Source of the DNA: Tetragonia tetragonoides
Lineage: Eukaryota; Streptophyta; Magnoliopsida; Caryophyllales; Aizoaceae
Length of the DNA: 64,000 nucleotides
Direction of reading: 5' to 3'
NCBI GenBank assembly: GCA_038025085.1
Contig: CM076143.1
Location: 39,229,001 to 39,293,000, forward strand
In this document: piece after piece, positions 46,729 to 57,555 of the stretch
Layout of the letters: every line of letters begins with the position of its first letter
Position numbering within the stretch: position 1 is the stretch's first letter
Notes under the pieces: generated by a model
Seen by the model: the letters and a program-made list of their open reading frames with translations, nothing else
The model's database searches: none
What the model was told of the DNA's origin: nothing
Program-made: the position numbers and the translations under genes

Positions 46729-47761
46729 ATAATTTATTCCCCGAATTACCAAATGGTATAAAAAAATGACATCATTTACCACGTGAGTATAAAAAAATGC
46801 GTCGATATTATTTAAACATAAAAAAAAAAAGCCAAAAAAGTGCAGATTCCCCAAAATTATATTTTCCGTAAAGAATCTTCGGTCTGATTTCTAATTTTAT
46901 TTTTCTAATCACGTTTACCTCAGTTTTTATTTTCATTCCCTATTTTTTTACCCCTTTCTCCTTTTTTTTCTCTTCTTCTCTCTCTTCTTCCTCCTTCCTA
47001 TTTTTATTTTTTCTGGTGTTACTCTTACTCCCTATTCAACGCTAATGGCGAGAGATCAATACAGGGTTTTGGATAGAAAAAGGTAAGAACTTGAAGAGGA
47101 GGATAACAGAGCTTGGTTTTGGGATTGTGAATTTCCCACAAGTTTCAATTTCTCTGTCTTGTTCAGGTGAGGAATTTCCCACAAGTTCCATTATCAAACC
47201 GACTGATAACAGCCACAAGTTCCATATTTAAAGCAAGCAACAAGGGTTCGAGCTTGATAGATGTCTTATGTTATGGGTTATGTTGAAACAATCATTTCAT
47301 ACCCAAGTTAGGGGATCAAGCTTATTCGAGGGGTAGTTCCGCCGTTTCCCTATTAGCCGCCTTTCGGCTTAAGGGTCACCAGGTTTTTGCCTCACATATT
47401 TCACATTAGTACAATCGGTTTGATATGAATCTAGGCAGCTGCATTGAGGCTTCTTAATCAGATTGACATGCTAATGAGATGTTGTGGAGTAAGACGAGAG
47501 AGAAAAGGAGAAAAGGAGGAAGGAAAAAAAAAAGAGGAAAAAAGGCAATAAATAAGGGATGAAAATAAAAAATGGTGAAAACGTAATTAAAAAATAAAAT
47601 AAATAATTAGAATTAGATTCTTCCCGAAAAATATAATTTGGGGGAATCTGCACTTTTTTGGATTTCTTTATGTTTAAGTGGTACCGGTGCATTTTATTAT
47701 ACTCATGTGGTAAGTAGTGTCATTTTTTTATACCCATTTGGTAATTCGGGGATAATTTATT
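46729..47761. mobile_element. Long-TIR Mutator-like element upstream of BASS4
   Basis: The element 46739-47751 begins CCCCGAATTACCAAATGG, and its right end is the inverted copy. The TIRs extend about 230 bp with moderate divergence; both contain GTGCAGATTCCCC and AAAATATAATTT-type blocks. ATAATTTATT flanks both sides as a 10-bp duplication. Long TIRs with a 9-10 bp TSD fit the Mutator superfamily. The interior (about 46970-47540) has no transposase frame, so it is non-autonomous. It starts 143 bp upstream of the BASS4 ATG. Confidence 0.75.
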
Positions 47762-49028
47762 TGTCTTTTTCTTTTGAAATCGTTATCTTATGAGGCGGCC
47801 TCAAACGACTCATATACCAACGTCTAAACCCGTCAAACGGACGGATTTGGAGTCGGATGCAATGGGTTATGATTATTTTCGAGTCGGGTTATTTTTGGGT
47901 TTGAATTGAAAAAGACTCAACTCTGACCCAGAGTTTTCGGGTTAGGGCTGACGCAGCGGGTGAAAAACATCATTTAACAATTTTTTTCTATCTCATTTAA
48001 TAATTAACCAAAATTTTGTTCAAATGAACCATTAAGCAAAGTATTACATTATTTTAACGTTTAAGAACCATTAATTTAATATTTTTATGTTTTGTACATA
48101 TATAAAAATATGAAATATGCTACAAAGGAAATTCGTTAGTCGTATGCTGACGAGTGGTGGATATAAGTCACGTAAAGTGGTTATAAGGGTAACTGATTTT
48201 GAAAATTAATGTAAAAATATTATAAAATATATTTAAAAATTGTTCGACATGTCAAAAGGGCATTCCAGTCTATCTTTTTCATCATTATAAAAGATGTCAT
48301 TCAAATTTCTGGGTCAAAGCGGTCGACTCATGAATGGGTCGGGTGACTCAAGAATTGTCGGTTCAAGAGGTTAGGGTCAAAATGGGTTTAGGGTCGAAAA
48401 AACTTTGCCAGGACCCTAAAAGAATAGGCCGGGTCAGTTATTGACAGGTCTGGCTAAGTCCCATAAGTATAGGCGGGCATCGGGGCATGTAAAAGCAGTA
48501 CCCCCAAGCCTAGACTTCGGGTCTGCATAGTTGTGTGGATCCCAATAAAATTATGTTGAAAAAAGTAAAATTATGATCATGTTTGGCAATTAGCCTATAG
48601 CATTAGCGGTTAGTTGTTAGCGATTTTTATTAGCTATTTTGACCAGCGGATTGGGAAAAGTCTACACATACACTGGGTGATACCAAACCAAACATTCAAA
48701 ATTTTATTTCTCGTACTTAGCCAAAAAAATGGATTAACTTCGATCAAGATGAGAACAATTCGATGGGCCCATTAATTATCTTACCTAAACAACTGTAGCC
48801 AACAATGATAATTGTTTTCGTTTTGAGAATAATTATTCACTTTGTTGTTTTCTTTTAATTCGTCGCCGGAAATAATAGAGTCAATCGTTGTAAAATATGG
48901 CTGGAAAACAATAACTCTGTAGAATAATTATAATTGATAGGTATTGTTGTCTCATTTAAAAGTTAACCTTTTCTTTTTTTGGTGTCGCCGCAAACGCGAT
49001 CGGTGAAGCTAGAGAAACACTACTGGAG
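47762..49028. other. Intergenic, possible hAT-like relic
   Basis: No gene. Bases 47820-48470 are studded with GGGTCGGGT/ACCCG words and end near GACAGGTCTGGC, a style typical of decayed hAT-type non-autonomous elements. TIRs and TSD could not be defined. Confidence 0.3.
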
Positions 49029-49389
49029 AAAATGGATGATTGTATTATATTCTCTCTCTAGATTTTCATGTTCTTTGATTTAGCTTGGAATCTGACCAAA
49101 TCAACAGTATGCAGGACACAAAGCCACTTCAACCATACCCCACCACACACAATGACCCCCCGGGGTTGTGCCTCAATTGTAACACCATTGGGGTTAAGGA
49201 CTTTGCCAATGTTGCCCAAGGTCAGGGGTTCGAGACTTGCTCGAAGCATCCCCTCCCCTGCTGGCATGCCTCGGTGTGTGGGATTGTTGACTCCTCTCGC
49301 GACTAATTCTCATACAACGGCCTAGGGGTGGGTCTGTATGGGGCGATGCGGAATTCCGGTAATAAGCCTTTTAGCCAAAATGGATGATT
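49029..49389 (+). mobile_element. SINE-like insertion with 13-bp TSD
   Basis: AAAATGGATGATT is repeated perfectly at 49029-49041 and 49377-49389, enclosing 335 bp. The interior contains a B-box-like GGGGTTCGAGAC near 49227, preceded by GGGGTTAAGG. GC is high compared with the flanks. There is no A tail and no protein domain. A tRNA-derived SINE is the likeliest reading. The overlapping small ORFs are not genes. Confidence 0.6.
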
Positions 49390-49804
49390 AAGTTGTTTTT
49401 TCTTGTTTTCTTTCTCATACTCAAGGGAAATGATAAACAGTAAACTTTGTCTCCTCACATTCCATTTTCCCTCTCATTTTTTTTGGCTGCAACACTCCTT
49501 TTTTCTAGCATTTGGCCAAAATTATGGCGCTCAGTTTTCCCCCATGAAATAAAATTTTCCCTCGCATGAAATAAAAAAGATTCCTCATTTTTGTCACTTG
49601 GATGCTTGAGATTAAAAGTGTATGTTTTCATCATGCACTGAGTGTATGTGTAACACTCTCGATTATCTTAGTTGTTTATGCATAAATGTATGGTAATTAA
49701 TTAGTTTTTGGCTATTTGAATAAGTAAATTGGCATTCAAGGGGCTTGATTTATTTTGTTATTATGACCTTACTGTTTTGTAATCATAAATATAAATATTT
49801 AAAA

Positions 49805-50412
49805 ATGAGTACTAAACCTGGGTTGCATTACATAGTCATTATTGCATCTAACAATTAAATTATCATCATTGTCATCAAATCTGAAAGAGATTTCTTTACT
49901 TCGAAACAAGGGAAATTCGGTTCAGAAAATCAATATCAATATATATATGTATAATTGAGTTCTCACCAAGGTGGCAATGAATAAATAATAAATAGTCATA
50001 AATGCATGGGTGATTAAAAAGAAATAAAAATACTTTTATTTTATTTTAATAAAAAAAGTAACATAAGTATTATATTTATTATCCTAAAAAAAGTATATTA
50101 TTTATTCACTAAAGATGTAATTTCTTTGTTGAATGTGTGAAAAAGATTATTATTGTTCCTTGCTACTCCTATTATTCAACTTTATATATTGATGTGATTA
50201 AAATAAATTATTATATTGATTCTAATAACAGAGGATGATAAAGAAGAACCCGTGTATCGCACGGACACGAAATCTAGTAAATACATAAAATTGAGTTCTA
50301 AACATGGGATGCATTAAATAATTGTTGCATCTAACAATTAAATAGTCATCATTGTCATCAAATTTGAAAGAGAGTTCTTTACTTCAGAACAAGGAAAATT
50401 TGGTTCAAAAAA
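49805..50412. repeat. Direct repeat pair around a Helitron-like end
   Basis: About 125 bp at 49805-49935 recur at 50292-50412 with perhaps 15% divergence. Both contain TTGCATCTAACAATTAAAT and CATCATTGTCATCAAAT. Between them a Helitron-like 3' end is visible: stem CCGTG / CACGG (50250-50264) followed by CTAG at 50274-50277 and a T. Confidence 0.55.
49940..50277 (+). mobile_element. Short Helitron-like element
   Basis: The 3' hairpin and CTAG terminus are as in the element at 10-948. The proposed 5' part (about 49945, ATATATATGTATAATTGAG) resembles the beginning of that other element (TATATACATATAATTAAG). About 335 bp, no coding capacity. The 5' border is a guess. Confidence 0.4.
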
Positions 50413-50964
50413 CCCAGAAAAATTTGTAAAGCTTTTAACTAGTGCAATCATATTTGGTCCTTGACTCAAACGAAGTCTACTAGAATAAAAGATATCAGTT
50501 AAAAAGTGTCTCGCCGGTCATACAAATTAATTGACGATTTAGAACAACAAGAAAGAGAAAATGAAGAAGAGGTGGCGACTGATCATAAAATTCGATCAAG
50601 AAAAGCGAAACATGTAGTAATTATTATTGATAATCAATAGAATACAAATACTACTTATCCTAATACCAAGAAGATAAATACACCGGATCAAGCAGACGAA
50701 GTGGTTTTGATACATTTTTAACAACAATCAGATATTCGTCGACATATAGTTAAAGGTTCTATGCGTGTTCAAAGACGTAAAATAGTTATTTGGGAACTGG
50801 TTTAAACAAATATACATTCTTCGCTTTTTAAGACTAAACAGAGAAATCCTCGGTTTTCTGTCAATCTTTCCAAAGTAATTAAATGAATATTAGAAAAAAA
50901 ATTAGAAAAAGTCAGAACTTCAAATTTCTGATTATAAAGAAGAAGAAATAAGGGAAGGGAATAA

Positions 50965-51004
<40 letters not shown>

Positions 51005-51068
51005 GGTTCTGAGTTTGTGAGCTCTGGTAGCGTAGGTTAACTCTTATCCTGCGCCACCACGAATCGCA

Positions 51069-52657
51069 ATGGTTGTCGGTGGTAAACGAGAGCGTCCAAA
51101 GAAGAATCAAAACCTTGATCCAAATACAGGGAAGGATGGCGAATCTAATGATGGGCACAAGGAGATGGATGGTGATGGGGGTACGAAGGCGGTTGCGCAG
51201 CCAACCGTACCGGAGCCACGACCTTCGGTACAGTTAGGGGATTTTCTGGGCCTTGCTTTTGGTTCAGTGATTGGAGCTGGTGGTGGTACTGCAGAGGTCG
51301 CTACTCCCATAGTGGGTGACAAAAATTATTCTCAGCCAGATGTTGCGACAATGGAAGGTAATAATTCAGCTCTAACTGTGAATTCTATTAATGAGAGTAC
51401 TGTGCAAGTTGAAATTGGGGATAATTTGGACGAGATACCTAGTGGGGGTGGAATTATTGGTGTTGATTTACATGAGGGAGTACCTGAGGTTCCAGTGCCT
51501 ATTATTCTTATTATCTCACCTGTGATGGGTGGCCCAACTGCGGGGGCTCCTCATCAAAGGGCGGATCCTGGAGCATGGTAGGCCTTGTTTACTGACAATC
51601 AAAGTCCTGAGCAGGGGGTCAAGTTGTCGTATGTGCCTGAGGTGCAAGAAGCTGATGCTGTAAGCTTTGATCTGGATGATATAGCGGAGGGGGTGGATTA
51701 TTGGAAGAATGCATTGGTAGGTTTTGTGATGGGGGGTAATCCTAAACTTACCACTATCCATGAATTTATCAGGAAAAAATGGGCTCATGTTCATCTTCCA
51801 CAGGTGCTTAGTCATAGTAAGGGATGGTATTTCTTTCGTTTTCAATCTGAAAAGGAGAGAGATACTATATTGAAAGGAGGGCCATGGGCGGTGGGGAATA
51901 GAACTCTCTTACTCAAGCCTTGGACACCAGAATTTTGCATCACTAAGGAGGAGGTGACGAAGGTGCCTGTATGTGTCAAGTTTCCTTGTCTGGATGTTCA
52001 ATACTGGTCTTATCGTGGGTTGAGTAAGTTGGCTAGCAAAATTGGCAAGCCTATGTTTGCAGACAAGTGCACGGCGTGTAAGGAGAAGGTGTCTTATGCT
52101 CGTGTGTTAATTGAAGTGGATGTGACTGGTGAATTGCCAACAGATATACCAATAAATACTCCTTTTGGTATGAAATTGAAGCAACATGTTACTTATGAAT
52201 GGGTGCCTTACTATTGCAGTGTTGTCATCAGTTGGGGAAGCATGAAGAGGCAAGATGCAAGAGTCGGCCTGTGACGGTTGATCTTGTGGTTGTTTCGGAG
52301 GCAAATGGTGTTGAGGTACAGGTGGTGCAGGAGGAGCCAGTACCAGCTGTTGTCAATACTGAAGTTGAAAATGTTTCAGCTGCTGGAACTGGAATTGCAA
52401 ACGGGGAAAATGAGCAGCTGCCTCAATTGATGGAATCATATGAGGAGATGAGATATAATAATCTGTTTCAGAATGTTCCTGCTAAACGTACGACCAGTAA
52501 GGTAAATGGTAGTGGGGCAAAGCAGCAGGATGTGCTAGAAACGTCAGTGCCATCTTTCTTTCAGGTGTTGGAGTTACCTGATGATGAGGATGTTAATGCA
52601 GCTATGGAGGATCTCTTTGGTGAAGGCGGTGGGGGTGACCCTACCTGTGCCACATGA
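51069..52657 (+). pseudogene. LINE ORF1 (DUF4283, zinc knuckle), two lesions
   Basis: Starts MVVGGKRERPKKNQN. After an acidic/Gly-rich N-terminus, an in-frame TAG at 51579-51581 interrupts ...GAW/ALFTDNQ.... A DUF4283-type RNA-binding domain follows (HLPQVLSHSKGWYFFRF, KGGPWAVGNRTLLLKPW, GKPMFADKCTACK). A one-base loss near 52220 breaks a C...C...H...C zinc-knuckle region (HQLGKHEEARC). The tail continues in the new frame to TGA at 52655-52657. ORF1 proteins of this type bind LINE RNA. Confidence 0.88.
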
Positions 52658-55600
52658 TAATATCAGGATGGAATATAAGGGGCTGCAACAAGCCCCTTAA
52701 ACTGCATGATGTCAAGAACTTCCTGTTATTGAATAAGATTGATGTGCTCGGGTTACTAGAAACAAAAATAAAAGCTCACAGAATTCAGAGAATTGCTAAG
52801 AGGTTTTTCAGAGATATGAGGTAATGACAAACCATGATATGCACTACAATGGTAGGGTGTGTGTCATATGGAATTCTTATAATGTAGGGGTGGAAGTAGT
52901 GCAGAGTACAGCCCAAGCAATGTTGTGCTACGTGTCTTCAAAAATTGTTCTTTTGAAATTTTTATTAATTGCTGTATATGCTTACAATGATGCTGACATG
53001 AGAAGGAGTTTGTGGGATGATTTGGTAAATTGGTGTGCTGTTGCTACTCTGCCTGTATTGGTTATTGGAGATTTTAATATCACCTTGACAACAGGAGAGA
53101 GGTGCAGTATTGCAGTGGCAAATGTTCATGAGATTATGGAGTTTAGTAGTTGTGTAGGAGCTGCTGGACTTACAGATGTTCCTGCATCTGGGTTGATGTT
53201 TACTTGGTCTAATAAACAGGAAGGTTTTGATAGAGTTCAGTGCAAGCTGGATAGGGTCATGTATGATAGTATATGGGTGATGTCTAGTTTGCCCATTAGT
53301 GCTGATTTCTTGCCTCCAGGGCCATCTGACCATTCTCCTAGTTTGGTTAGGGTGGAAACAAGGGGTGAGAGGAGAGTTAATACCTTTAAATTTCTGAATT
53401 GTTGGGTGCAGGATGAGAGTTTTCTGCAAACTGTGAATTCTGTTTGGAGTATGAAGGTGCAGGGATGCAAAATGTATAGAATAATGCAGAAGCTTAAAGT
53501 GTTAAAAGGTGAATTGAAGAAGTTGCAGAGACAAAAATATAATAATCTACATCAGCGGGTTGTGGAGGCTCAGAAGCAGTGGCATGAGTTGCGGACAAAG
53601 GTTCACTATGATCCTTTCAATATCTCTATGCAACGGGATGAAAGAAATGCAGGGGAACAATATTACAAGCTTAGACAGGTTGAGCTAAATGTTATTCAAC
53701 AGCGTTCTAAGATAACTGACATAAGATTAGATGATGAAAATGTTTCTTATTTTCATGCAAAAATTGCAGAGAGGAGGAGGCATGCGCGGGTTGGCTCAAT
53801 CCGTGATATGCAGGGTGTTTTGAGGACAAACAGACAGGGTGTTAGTGAAGCTTTTTTGGAATATTATCAGGAGGTGCTTGGGAAAGAAGATGTGGTGACA
53901 GAGTTTGATGCGTCTATGCTTGATTTTGGTAAACGGGTGCCAAAGGAGTTGATAGATGTGTTGACTGCTCCCGTCACTAAAGATGAGATCAAGGCTGCCT
54001 TATTCTCTATACCTGACACGAAAGCACCTGGACCAGACGGGTATACATCCAAATTCTTCAAAGCTGCGTGGGGAATAGTGGGTGAGGAGGTCTCAGATGC
54101 CATTTTGGATTTCTTCAAAACTTGCAAACTTCTGAAACATGTAAATTCCACATTGGTCTCTTTGCTTCCTAAAAAAGATATTCCTGAAGATGTAAAGGAC
54201 TTTCGTCCCATATCATGTTGTTCCGTTTTGTACAAGATTATTACAAAAATTCTTGCTAAACGTATGCAACCTGTCATGATGATTATTATGGGGGGAGAAC
54301 AAGTAGCTTTTACTAAAGGTAGAAGCATTTTTGAAAACATCTTCTTGGCACATGAATTAATGAAGCAATATGGGAGGAAAAATGTTTCTCCGCGAGTGAT
54401 GATAAATGTGGATATAATGAAGGCTTATGACAGCCTAAATTGGTCTTTTTTGGAAAAGGTCATGCTTGGTCTGGGTTTCCCTGTGCTCTTTGTTGGATGG
54501 GTGATGGCATGTGTTTCCACTGCTATGTTCTCCCTGAATATTGATGGGTGTCCTGAAGGTTTTTTTGCTGGGAAACGAGGGGTGAGACAAGGTGATCCTA
54601 TGTCACCTTACCTTTTCTTGCTGTGTATGGAGTTTTTGTCGAGGATGTTGAGAAGGGTATGTGTTCAGAAGAGCTTCAGTTTTCATCCTAAATGTTGTAG
54701 GATGAAGCTTACTCATCTAACTTTTGCAGACGACCTACTTCTCTTTGCCAGAGGTGACTTACAATCTGTACAACACTTAGTAAATGTTCTAAATACGTTT
54801 GCTGGCATGTCTGGTTTGAAGCCTAGTTCAACTAAGACTAGTATTTTGTTTGGAGGTGTGACTCAAAATGTGAAGGCTGAAATACTTGAAGCCACAAATT
54901 TTGTTGAGGGGTCTCTTCCTTTTAGATACCTTGGGGTACCTTTGAGTGCCAGCAGGCTTACAGTGTCTTTGTGTCAACCCCTACTTGACAAAATTAGAAA
55001 GCTTACTCACCATTGGGCCTCTCAGCTGCTCAGTTATGCTGGAAAGGCACAACTTTTAAACTCTGTGCTATTTGGTTTGAGTAATTTTTGGGGATCAGCA
55101 TTTGCACTGCCCAAAAATGTGATACAGGAAATAGATAGACTTTGTAGAGTTTTTTTTCTGGGGGGGTGTGGATGGAAAAAAGAAAATGTGCTTTATGAGT
55201 TGGGATCAATTGTGTAAGCCTTATGAGGAGGGAGGGTTAAATGTGAAGCAGACCTTCTCTTGGAATCGAGCAATGTTTATGAGGTGGGTATAGATGATTG
55301 CATGGGGACAACAAAGCATGTTTGTGTGCAGTGGGTTTCAAAGTACCACTTGCAGCATGTTTCAATCTGGAATATTGAAAGCAAAGCAAATGATTCTTGG
55401 CTGTGGAAGAAACTAGTGCAAACTAGGGACTTGTTTGTGAATAAAATAGGAGGAGAGCAACTGGCTAAAGAGATGTTACAGAAGTGGTGTGTTAATGGGA
55501 AGTATTATGCCAAGGCAGTGTATGATGTAATCAGAGACAAGGGCAGCAAGTGTAGATGGGGGAGGACTTTTTGGGAAACCATGGCAGTCCCAAGACACAG

Positions 55601-56015
55601 AGTTATTCTTTGGCTAGCTGCATACAACAAGCTCGCCACTATCGATCAATTAATGTGCAGGGGTATACAAATGGTGAATCGATGTGTGCTGTGCTGTAAA
55701 GCTAGTGAGACAGTTTCACACTTGTTTTTCGAATGCCCCTTTGCTAGTCAGATTTGGCAGAATGTTTTGCTTTGGATGGATATGAACAGGAAACCGATGA
55801 AGCTCAAGTGTGAGTTGAAAGGGTTCACGCAACATGTTCGGGGGAAGGCTCTCAAACAGAGGTTCAGAAGAGCAGCACTCAGTGCCACAGTTTATGAACT
55901 GTGGTGGGAGAGAAATAGTAGAACCTTTGATCGGGGGAGCAGGTTTGAGCAAGAGATTGTTCGGAGCATCCAGATGAAAACCTTTGCAAGATATTACCAG
56001 GTTGCTGGAGAGTAA
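52654..56015 (+). pseudogene. LINE ORF2 (endonuclease, RT, zinc region), frameshifted
   Basis: ATG 52654 overlaps the ORF1 stop. Endonuclease: SGWNIRGCNKPLK, LLETKIK, VIGDFNITL, PSDHSPSLV. A one-base shift before 52824 opens the long 797-codon frame. RT: APGPDGYTSKFF, KDFRPISCCSVLYKIITKIL, DIMKAYDSLNWSFLE, GVRQGDPMSPYLFLL, LTFADDLLLF. A second shift lies in the G-run near 55163 and a third near 55290. The zinc region (RCVLCCKASETVSHLFFECPF) and ELWWERN follow in 55260-56015. The key RT and endonuclease residues remain. Confidence 0.92.
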
Positions 56016-56226
56016 TGGTCTGATTTTTATGCTTGTAGTGCTTTGTTGCACAGTAGAGTAGTTTTGATTTCCATGTTGTTATGCTTCAGTTATTTGCTCA
56101 GGTATGCCTGGGAATTATTTTTTGTAAAAAATTGAAAATCCAAGGGTGTCACTTTGGCATCCGTTGGAAGGTGGAATGCAAGAGCTAACCATTTTCCAAA
56201 AAAAAAATAAGGGAAGGGAATAAAAA

Positions 56227-57098
56227 CAAAAAATAAAAAGAGAGTATGAAAGAGAAGAAGAAAAAGACGAGAAAAAGCTTGAATAGAAATAGGTGAAGCC
56301 TGGGATACCATTGTATATTCTCAATTAAAAAGAGATTTTATGTTTGTAACTCAGTCAATTCTTAGGCTATATTTTTATTACCTTTATTGACAATAACAAA
56401 AATTACGAGCCATCTATTATTGTTCCAACTTCCCGAATGGTCTGAGGATTTTAAATAGAGTAGCATAGAGAAATACATGTTAACGTAACTTATAACGGTG
56501 TTCTATTATCAAAAACTGATTAACCAATGGTATTCAGATAAAGATACTATTTCCTTTCTATCTAAAACCTTGGCACAAATCTAAAATACAAACTTCTCAT
56601 CGAGATCAAATGAAAAAAAATGAAAAAAAAGAACGAAAAGCTGATTTTTGTTTTTCAACAATTTGGGGAATGGAAACTGAACTTCCTTGTGGTTAGAAAA
56701 CGACCTTCCCTTTACACAAAAAAAAAAAAAAAAAAATAGAAATAAGTGTTTACGAGTGCTAAGAATTATCAAAGAAAATTTAAAATTAAGGTACCAAATG
56801 AAATAAATAAATAAAAAGGTTCATGCAAAGCTTTCTATTTAAACAAAAACAGAAAAATAATTTTCAATCGTAAATCCAATTCTAATATTTGGATTGGGAA
56901 AAGAACCTAGTGAAAAAATTAATAAAAGATTTGAGAATCAATAATCAGATGGTCCATGAATCACCCATTCAAGTCCAATTCATAAATTCGACAAATTATT
57001 CAATGATAGAAAAAAAAAAATGAAAGATTTATTTAATAGAACAAGAACAATCAGAAATCAAATAGAAAAAGTTACAAAAGACAAGAAAAGTAGATTAC
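56227..57098. other. Intergenic, A/T-rich
   Basis: No gene or defined repeat. Several A-runs, including about 56719-56737. Reverse-strand ORFs here are low-complexity Phe/Lys reads. Confidence 0.5.
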
Positions 57099-57322
57099 TA
57101 AGGCCCTGTTCTTTTCGTTGTTTCCATGCTGCATTCCGTTCCATTCCGCACCGCACCGCAATTTCCGTTCTGTTCTGCATCGTACCGTAATTTCCGTTTC
57201 GTTCCGCACCACACAAGTTATATTTATTACTCCATTACGTCCCGTATGCAATTTCCGTTCCGTTCCGTTCCGTTCCGTTCCTCACTGTCCCGCATCATTC
57301 CATTAACGAGAACAGGGCCTAA
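57099..57322. mobile_element. Tourist-like MITE with TAA target duplication
   Basis: The element 57102-57319 starts GGCCCTGTTCTTTTCGTT and ends with the inverted GAACAGGGCC. TAA flanks both sides. The TIR and 3-bp TAA duplication fit PIF/Harbinger-derived Tourist MITEs. The interior is unusual: it is made of CCGTTC/CCGCACCG words, including five tandem CCGTT units at about 57258-57283. Overlapping ORFs are products of this repeat. Confidence 0.8.
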
Positions 57323-57485
57323 CTATTGAAAGAAATATTTGTCCTAATTCAACATGTTATGGTGTTAAAAGCTTAGAATCATGTAAAAAAGTTGTTCTGA
57401 TATTTAAAAGAAGAAATGCTCGATTAATCCGATAATCAAATTATTTTATAAATATTTTTAGAGAAAGAATATACGAAGATCTATT

Positions 57486-57488
<3 letters not shown>

Positions 57489-57552
<64 letters not shown>
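57489..57552. repeat. (TA)n microsatellite
   Basis: About 32 uninterrupted TA units. Confidence 0.97.

Positions 57553-57555
<3 letters not shown>

Larger units (their letters stand above)
50946..56226 (+). mobile_element. Full-length LINE with 22-bp TSD and 5' poly-A
   Basis: A 22-bp flank beginning AAATAAGGGAAGGGAA is identical at 50946-50967 and 56205-56226. The A-rich edges may extend it by chance. The body 50968-56204 contains ORF1 and ORF2 and ends CATTTTCC plus an A-run. A run of 34 As (50970-51003) lies directly at the 5' end. It differs in protein sequence and 3' end from the BASS4 LINEs and lacks their hairpin, so it is a separate lineage. Confidence 0.92.

Noticed and set aside
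51069..51581. Independent 170-codon host gene
   Set aside because: It continues in the same frame after a TAG into a DUF4283 domain and lies inside a target duplication, so it is the first part of LINE ORF1.
57118..57329. Two overlapping + strand ORFs rich in FRSVP repeats
   Set aside because: They are readings of the CCGTTC word repeat inside a MITE.
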